A DNA stretch of 64,000 nt from Thermoplasmata archaeon (GTDB lineage: Archaea; Thermoplasmatota; Thermoplasmata; Lutacidiplasmatales; UBA184), in the NCBI GenBank assembly GCA_021802125.1, contig JAKAAX010000001.1, forward strand, positions 236,622 to 300,621, read 5' to 3'. Shown piece after piece: positions 17,889-25,893 of the stretch (its first letter is position 1; each line of letters begins with the position of its first letter). The notes under the pieces are model-generated. The model was given only the letters and a program-made list of their open reading frames with translations, had not been told where the DNA came from and made no database searches. Position numbers and translations under genes: made by a program.

Positions 17889-18348
17889 GGTGAACGGGGA
17901 GGAGCACGAGCTCCACCTGCCTCCCCAGCGCATCCTCCTGGACGTGCTGCGCGAGGAGCTGAACCTCACGGGGACGAAGCGCGGGTGCGACCTGGGAACC
18001 TGCGGCTGCTGCACTATCCTGGTCGACGGTGAGCCGAGGCTCTCCTGCCTCATGCTGGCGAAGCTCGCGGAGGGCCACCAGCTGACCACCGTGGAGGGGA
18101 TCTCCCCCGCGGGCGCCCTTCACCCGGTCCAGAAGGCCTTCATCGACCTTGGGGCGACACAGTGCGGCTTCTGCACCCCGGGGTTCATCGTGACCGCGGT
18201 CGCCTTCCTTCGCGACCACCCGGGGGCGACGAGGGACGAGATCTCGAGGGCCCTCTCGGGGAACCTCTGCCGTTGCACCGGCTACGTGAAGATCCTCGAT
18301 GCGGTGGAGGCGGCGGCCCGGACGCTCGCCCCCGCCCAGGAGCGGTGA
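17860..18348 (+). CDS. hcrC: 4-hydroxybenzoyl-CoA reductase-type gamma subunit (2x[2Fe-2S])
   Basis: The 162-residue small subunit of a molybdenum hydroxylase. The plant-type [2Fe-2S] cluster ligands are C43, C48, C51 and C63 (GCDLGTCGCC and SC). The second cluster uses C102, C105, C137 and C139 (QCGFC, LCRC). Electrons pass through these clusters between FAD or the extra Fe4S4 and the molybdenum site. Alone the sequence only says xanthine-oxidase family; the HcrC name rests on the HcrB neighbour. Confidence 0.85.
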   Translation: MPKKVPVRLRVNGEEHELHLPPQRILLDVLREELNLTGTKRGCDLGTCGCCTILVDGEPRLSCLMLAKLAEGHQLTTVEGISPAGALHPVQKAFIDLGATQCGFCTPGFIVTAVAFLRDHPGATRDEISRALSGNLCRCTGYVKILDAVEAAARTLAPAQER

Positions 18349-18350
18349 AG

Positions 18351-20804
18351 ATGGCCGGGACCTCCAGCCGGAAGAGCGGGAGCGCGGGGACCCCGACGCC
18401 CTCTTCGACCGAGACCGACCTCGTCAAGGAGGCCGAGGCGACGCGCGCGAGCGCCGGGTATCACCTCATCGGCAAGCGGACGCCGCTCATCGATGCCGCG
18501 CTCAAGGTCACGGGACGCGCAGAGTACACGGACGACATCAAGCGCCCGGGCATGCTCGTCGGCCGGCTGCTGAAGTCGGTCCATCCCCACGCCCGGATCC
18601 GTTCCATCGACGTCGAGGAGGCGCGCCGGCATCCCGGCGTCGCGGCCGTGCTCACGGGCGACCGGTACCCCACGCCCTTCGGGGTCCTCCCGATGACCCA
18701 CGACGAGACCGCGCTGGCCGTCGGCAGGGTCCGGTTCCTGGGGGAGCACGTCGCCGCGGTGGCGGCGGTGGACGAGGAGACGTGCGAACGCGCCTTCGAG
18801 CTGATCCACGTCGAGTACGAGCCTCTCCCGGTCTACGACGACCCGAAGGTCTCCCGGGAGCCGGTCCCGGTCAAGATCCACGACCGGGCGCTCCGCGACA
18901 CGAACCTCCAGAAGGAGGTCTTCCAGCACTTCGGCGACGTGCCGAAGGCGCTCGAGGGCGCCTCCCAGAAGGTGAAGCTCTCGGGCAAGTACCTGGGAGT
19001 GAGCCACGGCTTCACCGAGCCGCACTGCACCATCGCCGAGCACACCCCCGACGGCCGGCTCACCGTCTGGTCCGCGACGCAGGTCCCCCACTACCTCCAC
19101 CGCTCGCTCTCGGAGGTGCTCGGGATGCCGATGCACCGCATCCGGGTGGTCAAGCCCGAGGTCGGAGGTGGCTTCGGAGGGAAGAGCGACCCGTTCCCCC
19201 ACGAGATCGCGTGCGCCGCGCTCGCCATCGAGACCGGAAGGCCCGTGAAGGTCCTCTTCGACCGGGAGGACGTCTTCTACCTCAACCACGGGCGCCACCC
19301 GACGCAGAACGACGTCACGGTCGGTGTCGACGCGGACGGGAAGTTCCTCGCCATGGACATCGACGCCCTCATCGACGGGGGGGCGTGGAGCTCCTTCGGG
19401 GTCGTCACGACCTACTACAACGGGGTCCTGGCGATGGGCCCCTACCGCTTCGACAACTTCCGCTACCACGGGGCACGGGCGTACACGAACCATCCGCCCT
19501 CCGGCGCCATGCGCGCGCACGGTGGGACGAACATGCGCTACACGGTGGAGTCCGTCGTCGACGAGATCGCCGCGCGGATGAGCTTCGACCCGATCGAGCT
19601 CCGACTGCAGAACTTCCTCCCGCCGAACTTCAAGACCATCAACGAGTTCCGCATCACCTCCAACTCCGTACGCCAGTGCATCCTCGCGGCGCGGGACCGG
19701 TCGGGGTGGGAGGAGAAGTACCGCAAGCTCCCCTACGGGCGGGGCATCGGGGTCGCCTGCGGGTTCTACATCTCCGGATCGAACTCCCCCATCCACTTCA
19801 CCCCGGTCTTCCCCCAGTGCACGGTCCACCTCAAGGCCGACATGGACGCGGGGGTCACCATCCACTGCGGGGCCGCCGACATCGGCCAGGGCTCGAAGAC
19901 GGTGCTCGCGCAGGTGGTCGCTGAGGTCCTGGGGATCCGGATGGACCGGTGCCGCGTCGCCGCCGTGGACTCCGACACCGCCCCGGTCGACCTCGGGAGC
20001 TACTCGTCCCGGGTCACGTTCATGATGGGGAACGCCGCGAAGGCGGCCGCGGAGAACCTGAAGGTCCCGCTCCTCCAGGCCGCGAGCGAGCTGCTCGAGG
20101 TCCCCCCGGACCGCCTCGAAGCTTCGGAAGAGCGGATCCACGTCAAGGAACGACCCTCGCAGGGCGTGCCCTTCCACGAGGCGCTGCACAAGGCGATGGA
20201 GACGAAGGGGGCCCTGGTGGCCTCCGGCGCCTACTCGACGAAGCCCCTGGGGGGGACGTTCAAGGGGGCGAAGGCCGGGACGGCCCCGGCGTACTCCTTC
20301 TCCGCCTACGTCGCCCAGGTCGACGTGGACCCCGAGACCGGCTTCGTCCACGTGGAGAACGTCTGGGCGGCCTTCGACTGCGGCCGGCCGCTCAACCCGC
20401 TCGCCGTGGAGGGACAGATCGAAGGCTCGATCCACATGGGCCTCGGCCAGCTCCTCTCCGAGGGGCTCTCCTACCGGGGGGCCCGTCTGATGAACCCGTC
20501 GCTGCTCGATTACAAGATCCTCACTCCGATGCAGATGCCCAAGGTCGAATGCCTCCTGGTCGGTGAGGACGACCCGGAGGGCCCCTTCGGGGCGAAGGAG
20601 GCCGGAGAGGGCCCCCTCGTGGCCGCGCTCCCGGCGGTGGGGAACGCGATCTACGACGCGATCGGCGTGCGTCTCATGGACCTCCCCATCACCCCCGACA
20701 AGGTCCTGCGGGCCCTCGAGGAGCAGAGGAAGAAGGGGGGCGCCGTCAAACCCCCGGCGCCGACGCGGCCCTCCAAACGGACCCCCACCCACGGAGGTCG
20801 GTAG
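18351..20804 (+). CDS. hcrA: 4-hydroxybenzoyl-CoA reductase-type alpha subunit (molybdopterin)
   Basis: The 817-residue large subunit of the xanthine-oxidase family. Landmarks are the N-terminal TGRAEYTDDIKRPGML, the cofactor-binding VGGGFGGKSDPF, PPSGAMRAHGG, GAADIGQGS and the C-terminal catalytic-glutamate segment FGAKEAGEGP. In 4-hydroxybenzoyl-CoA reductase this subunit removes the para hydroxyl group of 4-hydroxybenzoyl-CoA, feeding anaerobic aromatic breakdown. It starts 2 nt after HcrC. A Pro/Lys-rich tail of about 30 residues is extra. The paralog-level name depends on HcrB; substrate is not proven. Confidence 0.85.
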   Translation: MAGTSSRKSGSAGTPTPSSTETDLVKEAEATRASAGYHLIGKRTPLIDAALKVTGRAEYTDDIKRPGMLVGRLLKSVHPHARIRSIDVEEARRHPGVAAVLTGDRYPTPFGVLPMTHDETALAVGRVRFLGEHVAAVAAVDEETCERAFELIHVEYEPLPVYDDPKVSREPVPVKIHDRALRDTNLQKEVFQHFGDVPKALEGASQKVKLSGKYLGVSHGFTEPHCTIAEHTPDGRLTVWSATQVPHYLHRSLSEVLGMPMHRIRVVKPEVGGGFGGKSDPFPHEIACAALAIETGRPVKVLFDREDVFYLNHGRHPTQNDVTVGVDADGKFLAMDIDALIDGGAWSSFGVVTTYYNGVLAMGPYRFDNFRYHGARAYTNHPPSGAMRAHGGTNMRYTVESVVDEIAARMSFDPIELRLQNFLPPNFKTINEFRITSNSVRQCILAARDRSGWEEKYRKLPYGRGIGVACGFYISGSNSPIHFTPVFPQCTVHLKADMDAGVTIHCGAADIGQGSKTVLAQVVAEVLGIRMDRCRVAAVDSDTAPVDLGSYSSRVTFMMGNAAKAAAENLKVPLLQAASELLEVPPDRLEASEERIHVKERPSQGVPFHEALHKAMETKGALVASGAYSTKPLGGTFKGAKAGTAPAYSFSAYVAQVDVDPETGFVHVENVWAAFDCGRPLNPLAVEGQIEGSIHMGLGQLLSEGLSYRGARLMNPSLLDYKILTPMQMPKVECLLVGEDDPEGPFGAKEAGEGPLVAALPAVGNAIYDAIGVRLMDLPITPDKVLRALEEQRKKGGAVKPPAPTRPSKRTPTHGGR

Positions 20805-20832
20805 GGAAGACCCCCCCACCGAGGAGAGAAGC

Positions 20833-21816
20833 ATGCATCTCGACGCCTTCGACCTCCACCAGCCCACGTCGGTCGAGGAGGCCCTCGCGCTCGCCCAGCG
20901 CCACGCGGGGAAGTTCGATTTCCTGGCGGGAGGGACGGACCTGCTCCCGAACTACAAGATGCACCTGAACGTGCGTCCCCATCTCATCTCCCTCGACCAC
21001 GTCGCGGAGCTCCGTGCGTTCCGCCCCGAGGCCGGCTGGCTGGGAGCCACGGTGCGACTGCGCAACCTGGAGGGCTCCTCGACGCTCCGTCGGCGTTACC
21101 CGGGGATCGCGGAGGCCGCGGAGGAGATCGCGACACCGCTGGTGCGCGCGAGCGGGACCGTCGGAGGCAACCTGCTCGTCGAGACGCGGTGCTTCTTCTT
21201 CAACCAGTCCTACCCCTGGCGCCAGGCGCTCGGGTTCTGCCTCAAGGCCGACGGGGACCAATGCCACGTCGTCCCGCAGAAGACGCGCTGCTACGCGACC
21301 TTCTCGGGCGACCTCGCCCCCGCGCTGATGGTCCTGGACGCCCACGCCGAGATCGCGGGGCCTGGCGGCCGGCGCCGGGTCGCCGTCGCGGACCTCTACG
21401 ACCCGAAGGGGGACGGGGTCCGTCGGACCAAGCTCGGCCCCGGAGAGCTCCTGGTGGGGGTCCAGATCCCGCCGGGGGCCGAACACCTGAAGGCCAAGTA
21501 CAGCAAGCTTCGGGTGCGCCCTTCCTTCGACTTCCCCGAGCTTGGAGTGGCCGTCGCGCTCGAGGAGAAGGGCGGCAAGGTCGCGCGGCTCGAGATCGCG
21601 CTGGGGGGGCTCGAGACCTATCCTCGGCTCATGAGGGCCCAGACCTCTCCGCTCGTCGGCGAGCGCCTGACCGAGGAGCGCGTGAAGGCCTTGTCCGAGG
21701 ACCTCGTCAAGGCCGTGAGGCCGGTGCACAACACGTTCCTCGCCCCTGACTACCGGCGGAAGATGACCGGAGTGTACGTGCGCCGCGCCATCGGCGCCCT
21801 CAGGAGCGGGTCGTGA
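20833..21816 (+). CDS. hcrB: 4-hydroxybenzoyl-CoA reductase-type beta subunit (FAD, extra [4Fe-4S])
   Basis: A 327-residue FAD subunit: FAD loop FLAGGTDLLPNYK and SGTVGGNLL. The distinguishing mark is an inserted loop with cysteines C120, C136, C144 and C153. The spacing (16, 8, 9) equals that of the [4Fe-4S] ligands C122, C138, C146 and C155 of Thauera aromatica HcrB, and the nearby residues (TRCFFFNQS, GFCLKADGDQCH, RCYATFSGD) are also alike. That loop is what lets the enzyme run as a low-potential reductase rather than an oxidase. Thauera residue numbers are recalled, not searched. It is 28 nt after HcrA and shares a GTGA overlap with the next gene. Confidence 0.88.
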   Translation: MHLDAFDLHQPTSVEEALALAQRHAGKFDFLAGGTDLLPNYKMHLNVRPHLISLDHVAELRAFRPEAGWLGATVRLRNLEGSSTLRRRYPGIAEAAEEIATPLVRASGTVGGNLLVETRCFFFNQSYPWRQALGFCLKADGDQCHVVPQKTRCYATFSGDLAPALMVLDAHAEIAGPGGRRRVAVADLYDPKGDGVRRTKLGPGELLVGVQIPPGAEHLKAKYSKLRVRPSFDFPELGVAVALEEKGGKVARLEIALGGLETYPRLMRAQTSPLVGERLTEERVKALSEDLVKAVRPVHNTFLAPDYRRKMTGVYVRRAIGALRSGS

Positions 21817-22271
21817 ACGCGCCCCCAACGACCTCTACCCGCTCGCGGCAGGCCCGCTCCCCCCTCCCGGACGGGGCGGTCTTCGAGCTCGTCCCGCTGG
21901 AGAGGCTCCGCCCTCACGAGGAGATCGTCCCGTCGGTGCTCGATGAGGTCCTCTCGGACCTGAAGCGGGAGGGAGGGCTGCGCGAGCCGATCCTCGTTGC
22001 AAGGGAGGGCTACGTGGTCCTCAACGGCCACCACCGACTGGCGGCCCTGAGCCGCATGGGCGCGCGCCGGATCCCCGCCTGGGTCATCGACTACCTGAGC
22101 GACGCCGTCGACCTCGAGCGTTGGCCCGACTCCCCCTACCCGGGGAAGGTCACGAAGCAGGAGGTCCTCGCCCACGCGCGCGCTTCCAAGCTGCTGCCCC
22201 CGAAGACCACACGCCACACGCTCCGGCTGGCTCTCCCAGCCAAGATGACGCCGATCGGCGATCTGCTCTGA
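21813..22271 (+). CDS. ParB/SerK-like domain protein coupled to the hcr operon
   Basis: A 152-residue protein with a ParB-like fold: VPLERLRPHEE, EPILVAREGYVVLNGHHRLAALSRMG, then RRIPAWVIDY and PPKTTRHTL. The GHHR motif is the ParB/sulfiredoxin-fold signature, and the KTTRH end recalls SbnI/SerK-type free serine kinases, which use the same fold. It could be a small-molecule kinase or a regulator; sequence alone does not decide. The GTG start overlaps the hcrB stop as GTGA, so it is translated with the operon. Confidence 0.6.
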   Translation: MNAPPTTSTRSRQARSPLPDGAVFELVPLERLRPHEEIVPSVLDEVLSDLKREGGLREPILVAREGYVVLNGHHRLAALSRMGARRIPAWVIDYLSDAVDLERWPDSPYPGKVTKQEVLAHARASKLLPPKTTRHTLRLALPAKMTPIGDLL

Positions 22272-22319
22272 GCCGTGCCCGGTCCCCCCCATCTTGGGGG
22301 GCCTCTTCCCCCCGAGGTC

Positions 22320-22652
22320 TCAGATCCCGGGGAACCGGGCAACGTTCCGGCCGGTGCCCTGCCGGGCGAGGCCCGCAAGGAAGCGCCGGTTGCCCCACTT
22401 GTGGAGCTTGCACATGTTGGCCTCAGGGCCCTGGTGGTACGGGCAGATGGGGTCGTCCGAGACGTGGAGAGGGGAGGAGGCGACGACCTGGTTGGGTCCC
22501 AGGTGTCCCATGCCGGAGCGGAAACGGCCTGCGCACCCGTCGCACAGCCATTCGTCCGCGATCTCTCCTCGGCGGAGCACGAGAAGCTCATCGGAGACCT
22601 TTCCACAGGACGTGCACGTGTCGAACGAGTAGGTCAGGGGTTCCCACGTCAT
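22320..22652 (-). CDS. Small Cys-rich zinc-binding protein
   Basis: A 110-residue protein with two CxxC pairs (CTSC near residue 13, CDGC near 37) and a third Cys-rich stretch (CPYH, CKLHKWGNRR). The layout fits one or two structural zinc sites. Its family is not recognised. A clear TATA-like box lies about 30 nt before the ATG, which supports the gene. It is convergent with the hcr-linked operon and divergent from the glycosyltransferase. Confidence 0.6.
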   Translation of the reverse strand: MTWEPLTYSFDTCTSCGKVSDELLVLRRGEIADEWLCDGCAGRFRSGMGHLGPNQVVASSPLHVSDDPICPYHQGPEANMCKLHKWGNRRFLAGLARQGTGRNVARFPGI

Positions 22653-22677
22653 CGGAGAGCCGACCCGGGAGCGGGCT

Positions 22678-22685
22678 GATAAAAC
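22678..22685 (-). promoter_or_regulatory. TATA box of the small zinc protein gene
   Basis: On the minus strand the sequence reads GTTTTATC. Its centre is about 30 nt before the ATG at 22652, so the mRNA would have little or no leader. Confidence 0.5.
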
Positions 22686-22798
22686 CCCACTCTCCAGTCG
22701 CTCCCGGAGAGGGCGACGACCCCGTTCGAGGTGGGGACCGGTCGACCCGCGCCAACGTAGCGCTTACCTACACCTCTCCCTCTCCGAAACAGGTCCCC

Positions 22799-23650
22799 GT
22801 GAGCTCCGTACCCGCAGGCCCACCTTCACCTTCACCCTCGCCGTCGCTCTCGCCCTCACCCCCGCCCCCACCCTCAGCAGCGACCCGAGCGGCGCCCTCA
22901 GGGACTTCCACGCCGAGGGCCCCCGACTTCGCCGTGGTCATGACCGTCAAGAACGGTCGCCCATGGATCGAGGAGGCGATCCCGTCGGTGCTCCCCGCCC
23001 TTGGCCAGGACGGGGAGCTCGTCGTCGTCGATGCTGTCTCCACCGATGGCACGACCGACTACCTTCGGGGGGTCGCCGAGCGCTCGTCCCTCCGGCTGGT
23101 CGTCGAGCCCTGCAGCATGGGCCGGGGGCGGCACCGGGGGATCCTCGAGACCGGGGCCCCCGTCGTCATCACTCAGGTGGACGCCGACGTCCGCTATCGT
23201 CCCGAAGCGATCCGGACCGGTGTCGCGGCGCTCCAGGCCCACCCCGGCACCGGGATGGTGCTCGTGGTGGGGGAGCGGGACCCCGACCCCGACGGGACGA
23301 AGCTCTTCGTCTGGGACCGGGCCTTCTACCTGCGCACCCCGGGCTACCCGGACGTCAACGTCGCGGACGATGTGGTCGCCGTGCGCCAGGCGCTCCTGGA
23401 GGGGAAGGTGCGGCGCTGCCTCGTGGACCGGATCGGGGACGACCTCAGGACGGCGAGCCGCGGATACGTCGCGGTCCGGGAACCTTGGAAGAAGGGGCCG
23501 GGGTTCTTCCGACAGTCCCGGAGACGCTACGCCCAGGGATGGACCTGGGGGGTGTACGTGAGGTTCCTCTGGGTGACCCGGAGGACCACGCTCCGATTCC
23601 TCGCCGGCATGGGGCTCGCGACCATCGCGCGCCTCGCTCCCGCGGCGTAG
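22799..23650 (+). CDS. Family 2 glycosyltransferase
   Basis: A GT2 (GT-A fold) enzyme that transfers a sugar from a nucleotide donor. Visible motifs are VVMTVKNGRPWIEEAI at the start of the fold, VVVDAVSTDGTTDYL, and QVDADVRYRPE (the DxD metal/nucleotide site). The C-terminus has a hydrophobic helix and KKGPGFFRQSRRR, suggesting membrane association. The first 45 residues are a Pro/Ser low-complexity tail whose DNA is a run of near-repeats of cacc/ccct. GTG 22799 follows a TATA-like box; ATG 22939 is the alternative. It is not close to other glycan genes. Confidence 0.75.
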   Translation: MSSVPAGPPSPSPSPSLSPSPPPPPSAATRAAPSGTSTPRAPDFAVVMTVKNGRPWIEEAIPSVLPALGQDGELVVVDAVSTDGTTDYLRGVAERSSLRLVVEPCSMGRGRHRGILETGAPVVITQVDADVRYRPEAIRTGVAALQAHPGTGMVLVVGERDPDPDGTKLFVWDRAFYLRTPGYPDVNVADDVVAVRQALLEGKVRRCLVDRIGDDLRTASRGYVAVREPWKKGPGFFRQSRRRYAQGWTWGVYVRFLWVTRRTTLRFLAGMGLATIARLAPAA

Positions 23651-23698
23651 GCGCGGCGGCACCGCACGGGGGGGCGGGGCGGGAGGACCGGTGCTTCG

Positions 23699-24382
23699 CT
23701 ACCCGGTGGGATACGGGAGCGGAAGTTCTCCCTTGGCAAAGCGCCGCAGGACCTCCACGAGGATGCGATGCTCGACGGGCTTCTGCCGGTCGGAGAGCTG
23801 CTGCGCAGTCTCGCCAGGTTCGATCTGAAGCTCGGCACGGGCCAGGACGGGGCCGCGGTCGACCTCGGGGGTGACCACATGGACGGAAGCGCCGGTCGTG
23901 GGCTCGTGGGCCGCGAGGACCGCTTCGTGGACCCGAAGCCCGTACATCCCCGGTCCGGAGTGCCTGGGAAGGAGCGACGGGTGGGTGTTCACGATCCGTC
24001 CCTTGAACCGCTCGAAGAAGGGGGGGCCTAGGACCCGAAGGAACCCGGCGAGGACCACCAGGTCGGTCCCGGCGCGGACCATCTCTTCGATGAGCGGCCC
24101 CTGCCACGCCCCCGGAGGGCCCTCCTTCACGGAGAACGCGAGCGTGCGAAGTCCCATCCCCTCGGCCGTCTCGAGGGCGTGGGCCGTCCGGCGGTCGGAG
24201 GCGACGAGGACGATCTCGGCGTTCAGTTCCTTCCGACGGACCGCTTCCGCCACGGCGGCCATCGTGGTCCCGGCCCCGGAGACGAGGATCGAGAGCCGCA
24301 GAGGTCGTGCCGGCGGGGCCGACCGAGAGGCCGGAGAGAGTGCGGGGGTCGATGCGGGAGGGGTGGGAAAGCTCGCGGTCAC
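23699..24382 (-). CDS. purN: Phosphoribosylglycinamide formyltransferase
   Basis: About 227 residues with the PurN fold: LSILVSGAGTTM at the phosphate-binding loop, VVLAGFLRVLG, the catalytic-site RIVNTHPSLLP and a His/Asp region GASVHVVTPEVDRGP. PurN carries out the third step of purine synthesis using 10-formyl-tetrahydrofolate. The first about 28 residues are Pro/Ser-rich and may not be part of the enzyme. It is 26 nt downstream of the TldE gene on the same strand. Confidence 0.93.
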   Translation of the reverse strand: MTASFPTPPASTPALSPASRSAPPARPLRLSILVSGAGTTMAAVAEAVRRKELNAEIVLVASDRRTAHALETAEGMGLRTLAFSVKEGPPGAWQGPLIEEMVRAGTDLVVLAGFLRVLGPPFFERFKGRIVNTHPSLLPRHSGPGMYGLRVHEAVLAAHEPTTGASVHVVTPEVDRGPVLARAELQIEPGETAQQLSDRQKPVEHRILVEVLRRFAKGELPLPYPTG

Positions 24383-24408
24383 AGGTCTCCGGGAGAGAAC
24401 CCTCGTCC

Positions 24409-25893
24409 TCAGAACGTGGTGGCGCTCGTGAAGGTGAACGCCTTGCTCACGATCGGGGCCAGGACGGGCGCAAAGTACCCGCGCTCATCGCTGTAGCATC
24501 GGCGCTGCTCCCCGACCGCCTCGACGCCCGCGAGCGTGGAGAGGATGCTCTCCGTGAACCGCAGGTTGCGGATCGGGTGCTTGATCTCCCCGTTCTCGAC
24601 CCAGTACGTTCCGTCCCGGGTCATCCCGGTGATGATGGTCTTCCCGGGATGCACTGCGCGCACGTACCAGAAGCGGGTCACGACGACCCCCTCCTTGAGC
24701 TCCTTGACGAGCTCGTTGCGGTCCAGGTCCCCCGGCTTCATCGTGAGATGCAGCGGGAGCGGGCCAAGCTCCCCGAAGGGGGCTTCCGGGGGCATCGCGT
24801 TCTTGGTCGAGGTGGTGCCGGCCCGGGCCGCGGTCAGGGTGTCGTGGGCGGGTCCGTGGGCCCGCCCGTCCTCGAACACCGGTCGGACCTGGTGCGGAAG
24901 TCCCTCGAAGTCGATCGAGGAGGGAAGCCCTTCGGAGCAGAACGGGTCGTCCGAGAGCTCGAAGGTGGGCGAGACGAGCTTCTGTCCGGTGCCGGTCGTG
25001 AGGAAGCTCCAGCCCTCCTCCACCGAGCTCGCGCCGAGCCCAAGCCAGGAAAGGTGACCGGTGAGCTCCGAGACCGCGGGGCCCATCAGGAGGACCCGGT
25101 ACTTTCCCGGGCCCACCGCCTTCGGTGCGGTCCGGGGGGTCGCTTCGACCGCCTCCTTCGCGAGCGAAGTGAGGTCGACGTGGGACGGGTCCCAGTGGGA
25201 CCCCTCCGCCCAGCCTGAGACCGGAGGGTCCTTCTCCGGGAGTTCGGTCAAGATGGAGGCCTGGGCCGCGCTCCTTCGGTGGCCCCGGCGCAGGCCGTTG
25301 GTGTTCGCGACCGCCAGCAGGCTGTACCCCTGGTTGTAGACCCCGGAGATCCGTGCGGGGCCCAGGTTCTCCTCGACGATCGAGAACGCGGCGGCGATCC
25401 TGTCGCCGAGCTTCTCCAGGTCGTGGGCCAGGACCTTGGTGGAGAACGGGATCTCGGGTGTGGGACCTCCCTGGTCCTTCGCGAAGCCATGGAACCCTGG
25501 CGCGGGTGGGGCGACGCGGGCGAGCGAGGTCGCCTGCTCCACCACCGCGCGGAGCCCATCCGGCGAGAGGTCGGTCGTCATGGCCACGCCCAGCTTGCCG
25601 CCCTCCACGGCCACGCGGAGCGACACTGCCCTCGTCGACTCCCAGTGCGGCTGGTAGAGGCGCGAGTTCGCGCAGCGCAGCGTGGTCCAGCGATCCTCGT
25701 AGAACCTGGCGTCCGCGTCGCCGTGGACGAACCCGAGCATCCGGTCGAGGATCTCGAGGCCCTCCTTCACCTCCGGGCGGCTGGGGGAGTCGGGACCGGC
25801 GCGGTCGGACCTTCGAGAAGCATGCGCGGGGGCCTTCCGGGGGGCCGGAGCGCGGGTCTTCGTGGCCCGTGGACGGGAAGCGGGGGGACTCAT
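24409..25893 (-). CDS. tldE: TldE/PmbA-type subunit of a metalloprotease
   Basis: The 494-residue protein belongs to the TldE/PmbA group. It has an N-terminal Lys/Arg/Ala-rich extension of about 45 residues, then the domain with LRVAVEGGKLGVAMTTD and a C-terminal NELVKELKEGVVVTRFWYVR and GMTRDGTYWVENGEIKHP. TldE lacks its own metal-binding HExxxH and forms a heterodimer with TldD, which unwinds and cleaves peptides such as RiPP precursors or gyrase-toxin leaders. The start overlaps the tldD stop by ATGA. Confidence 0.88.
   Translation of the reverse strand: MSPPASRPRATKTRAPAPRKAPAHASRRSDRAGPDSPSRPEVKEGLEILDRMLGFVHGDADARFYEDRWTTLRCANSRLYQPHWESTRAVSLRVAVEGGKLGVAMTTDLSPDGLRAVVEQATSLARVAPPAPGFHGFAKDQGGPTPEIPFSTKVLAHDLEKLGDRIAAAFSIVEENLGPARISGVYNQGYSLLAVANTNGLRRGHRRSAAQASILTELPEKDPPVSGWAEGSHWDPSHVDLTSLAKEAVEATPRTAPKAVGPGKYRVLLMGPAVSELTGHLSWLGLGASSVEEGWSFLTTGTGQKLVSPTFELSDDPFCSEGLPSSIDFEGLPHQVRPVFEDGRAHGPAHDTLTAARAGTTSTKNAMPPEAPFGELGPLPLHLTMKPGDLDRNELVKELKEGVVVTRFWYVRAVHPGKTIITGMTRDGTYWVENGEIKHPIRNLRFTESILSTLAGVEAVGEQRRCYSDERGYFAPVLAPIVSKAFTFTSATTF

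Noticed and set aside
18282..20867. Long minus-strand open frame of 861 codons opposite hcrA
   Set aside because: Antisense shadow of a clearly identified gene; composition Asp/Val/Arg/Gly-rich with no motifs.
22799..22920. Repetitive cacc/ccct DNA as a possible CRISPR or satellite
   Set aside because: It is a Pro/Ser codon run at the start of the glycosyltransferase frame without spacer structure.
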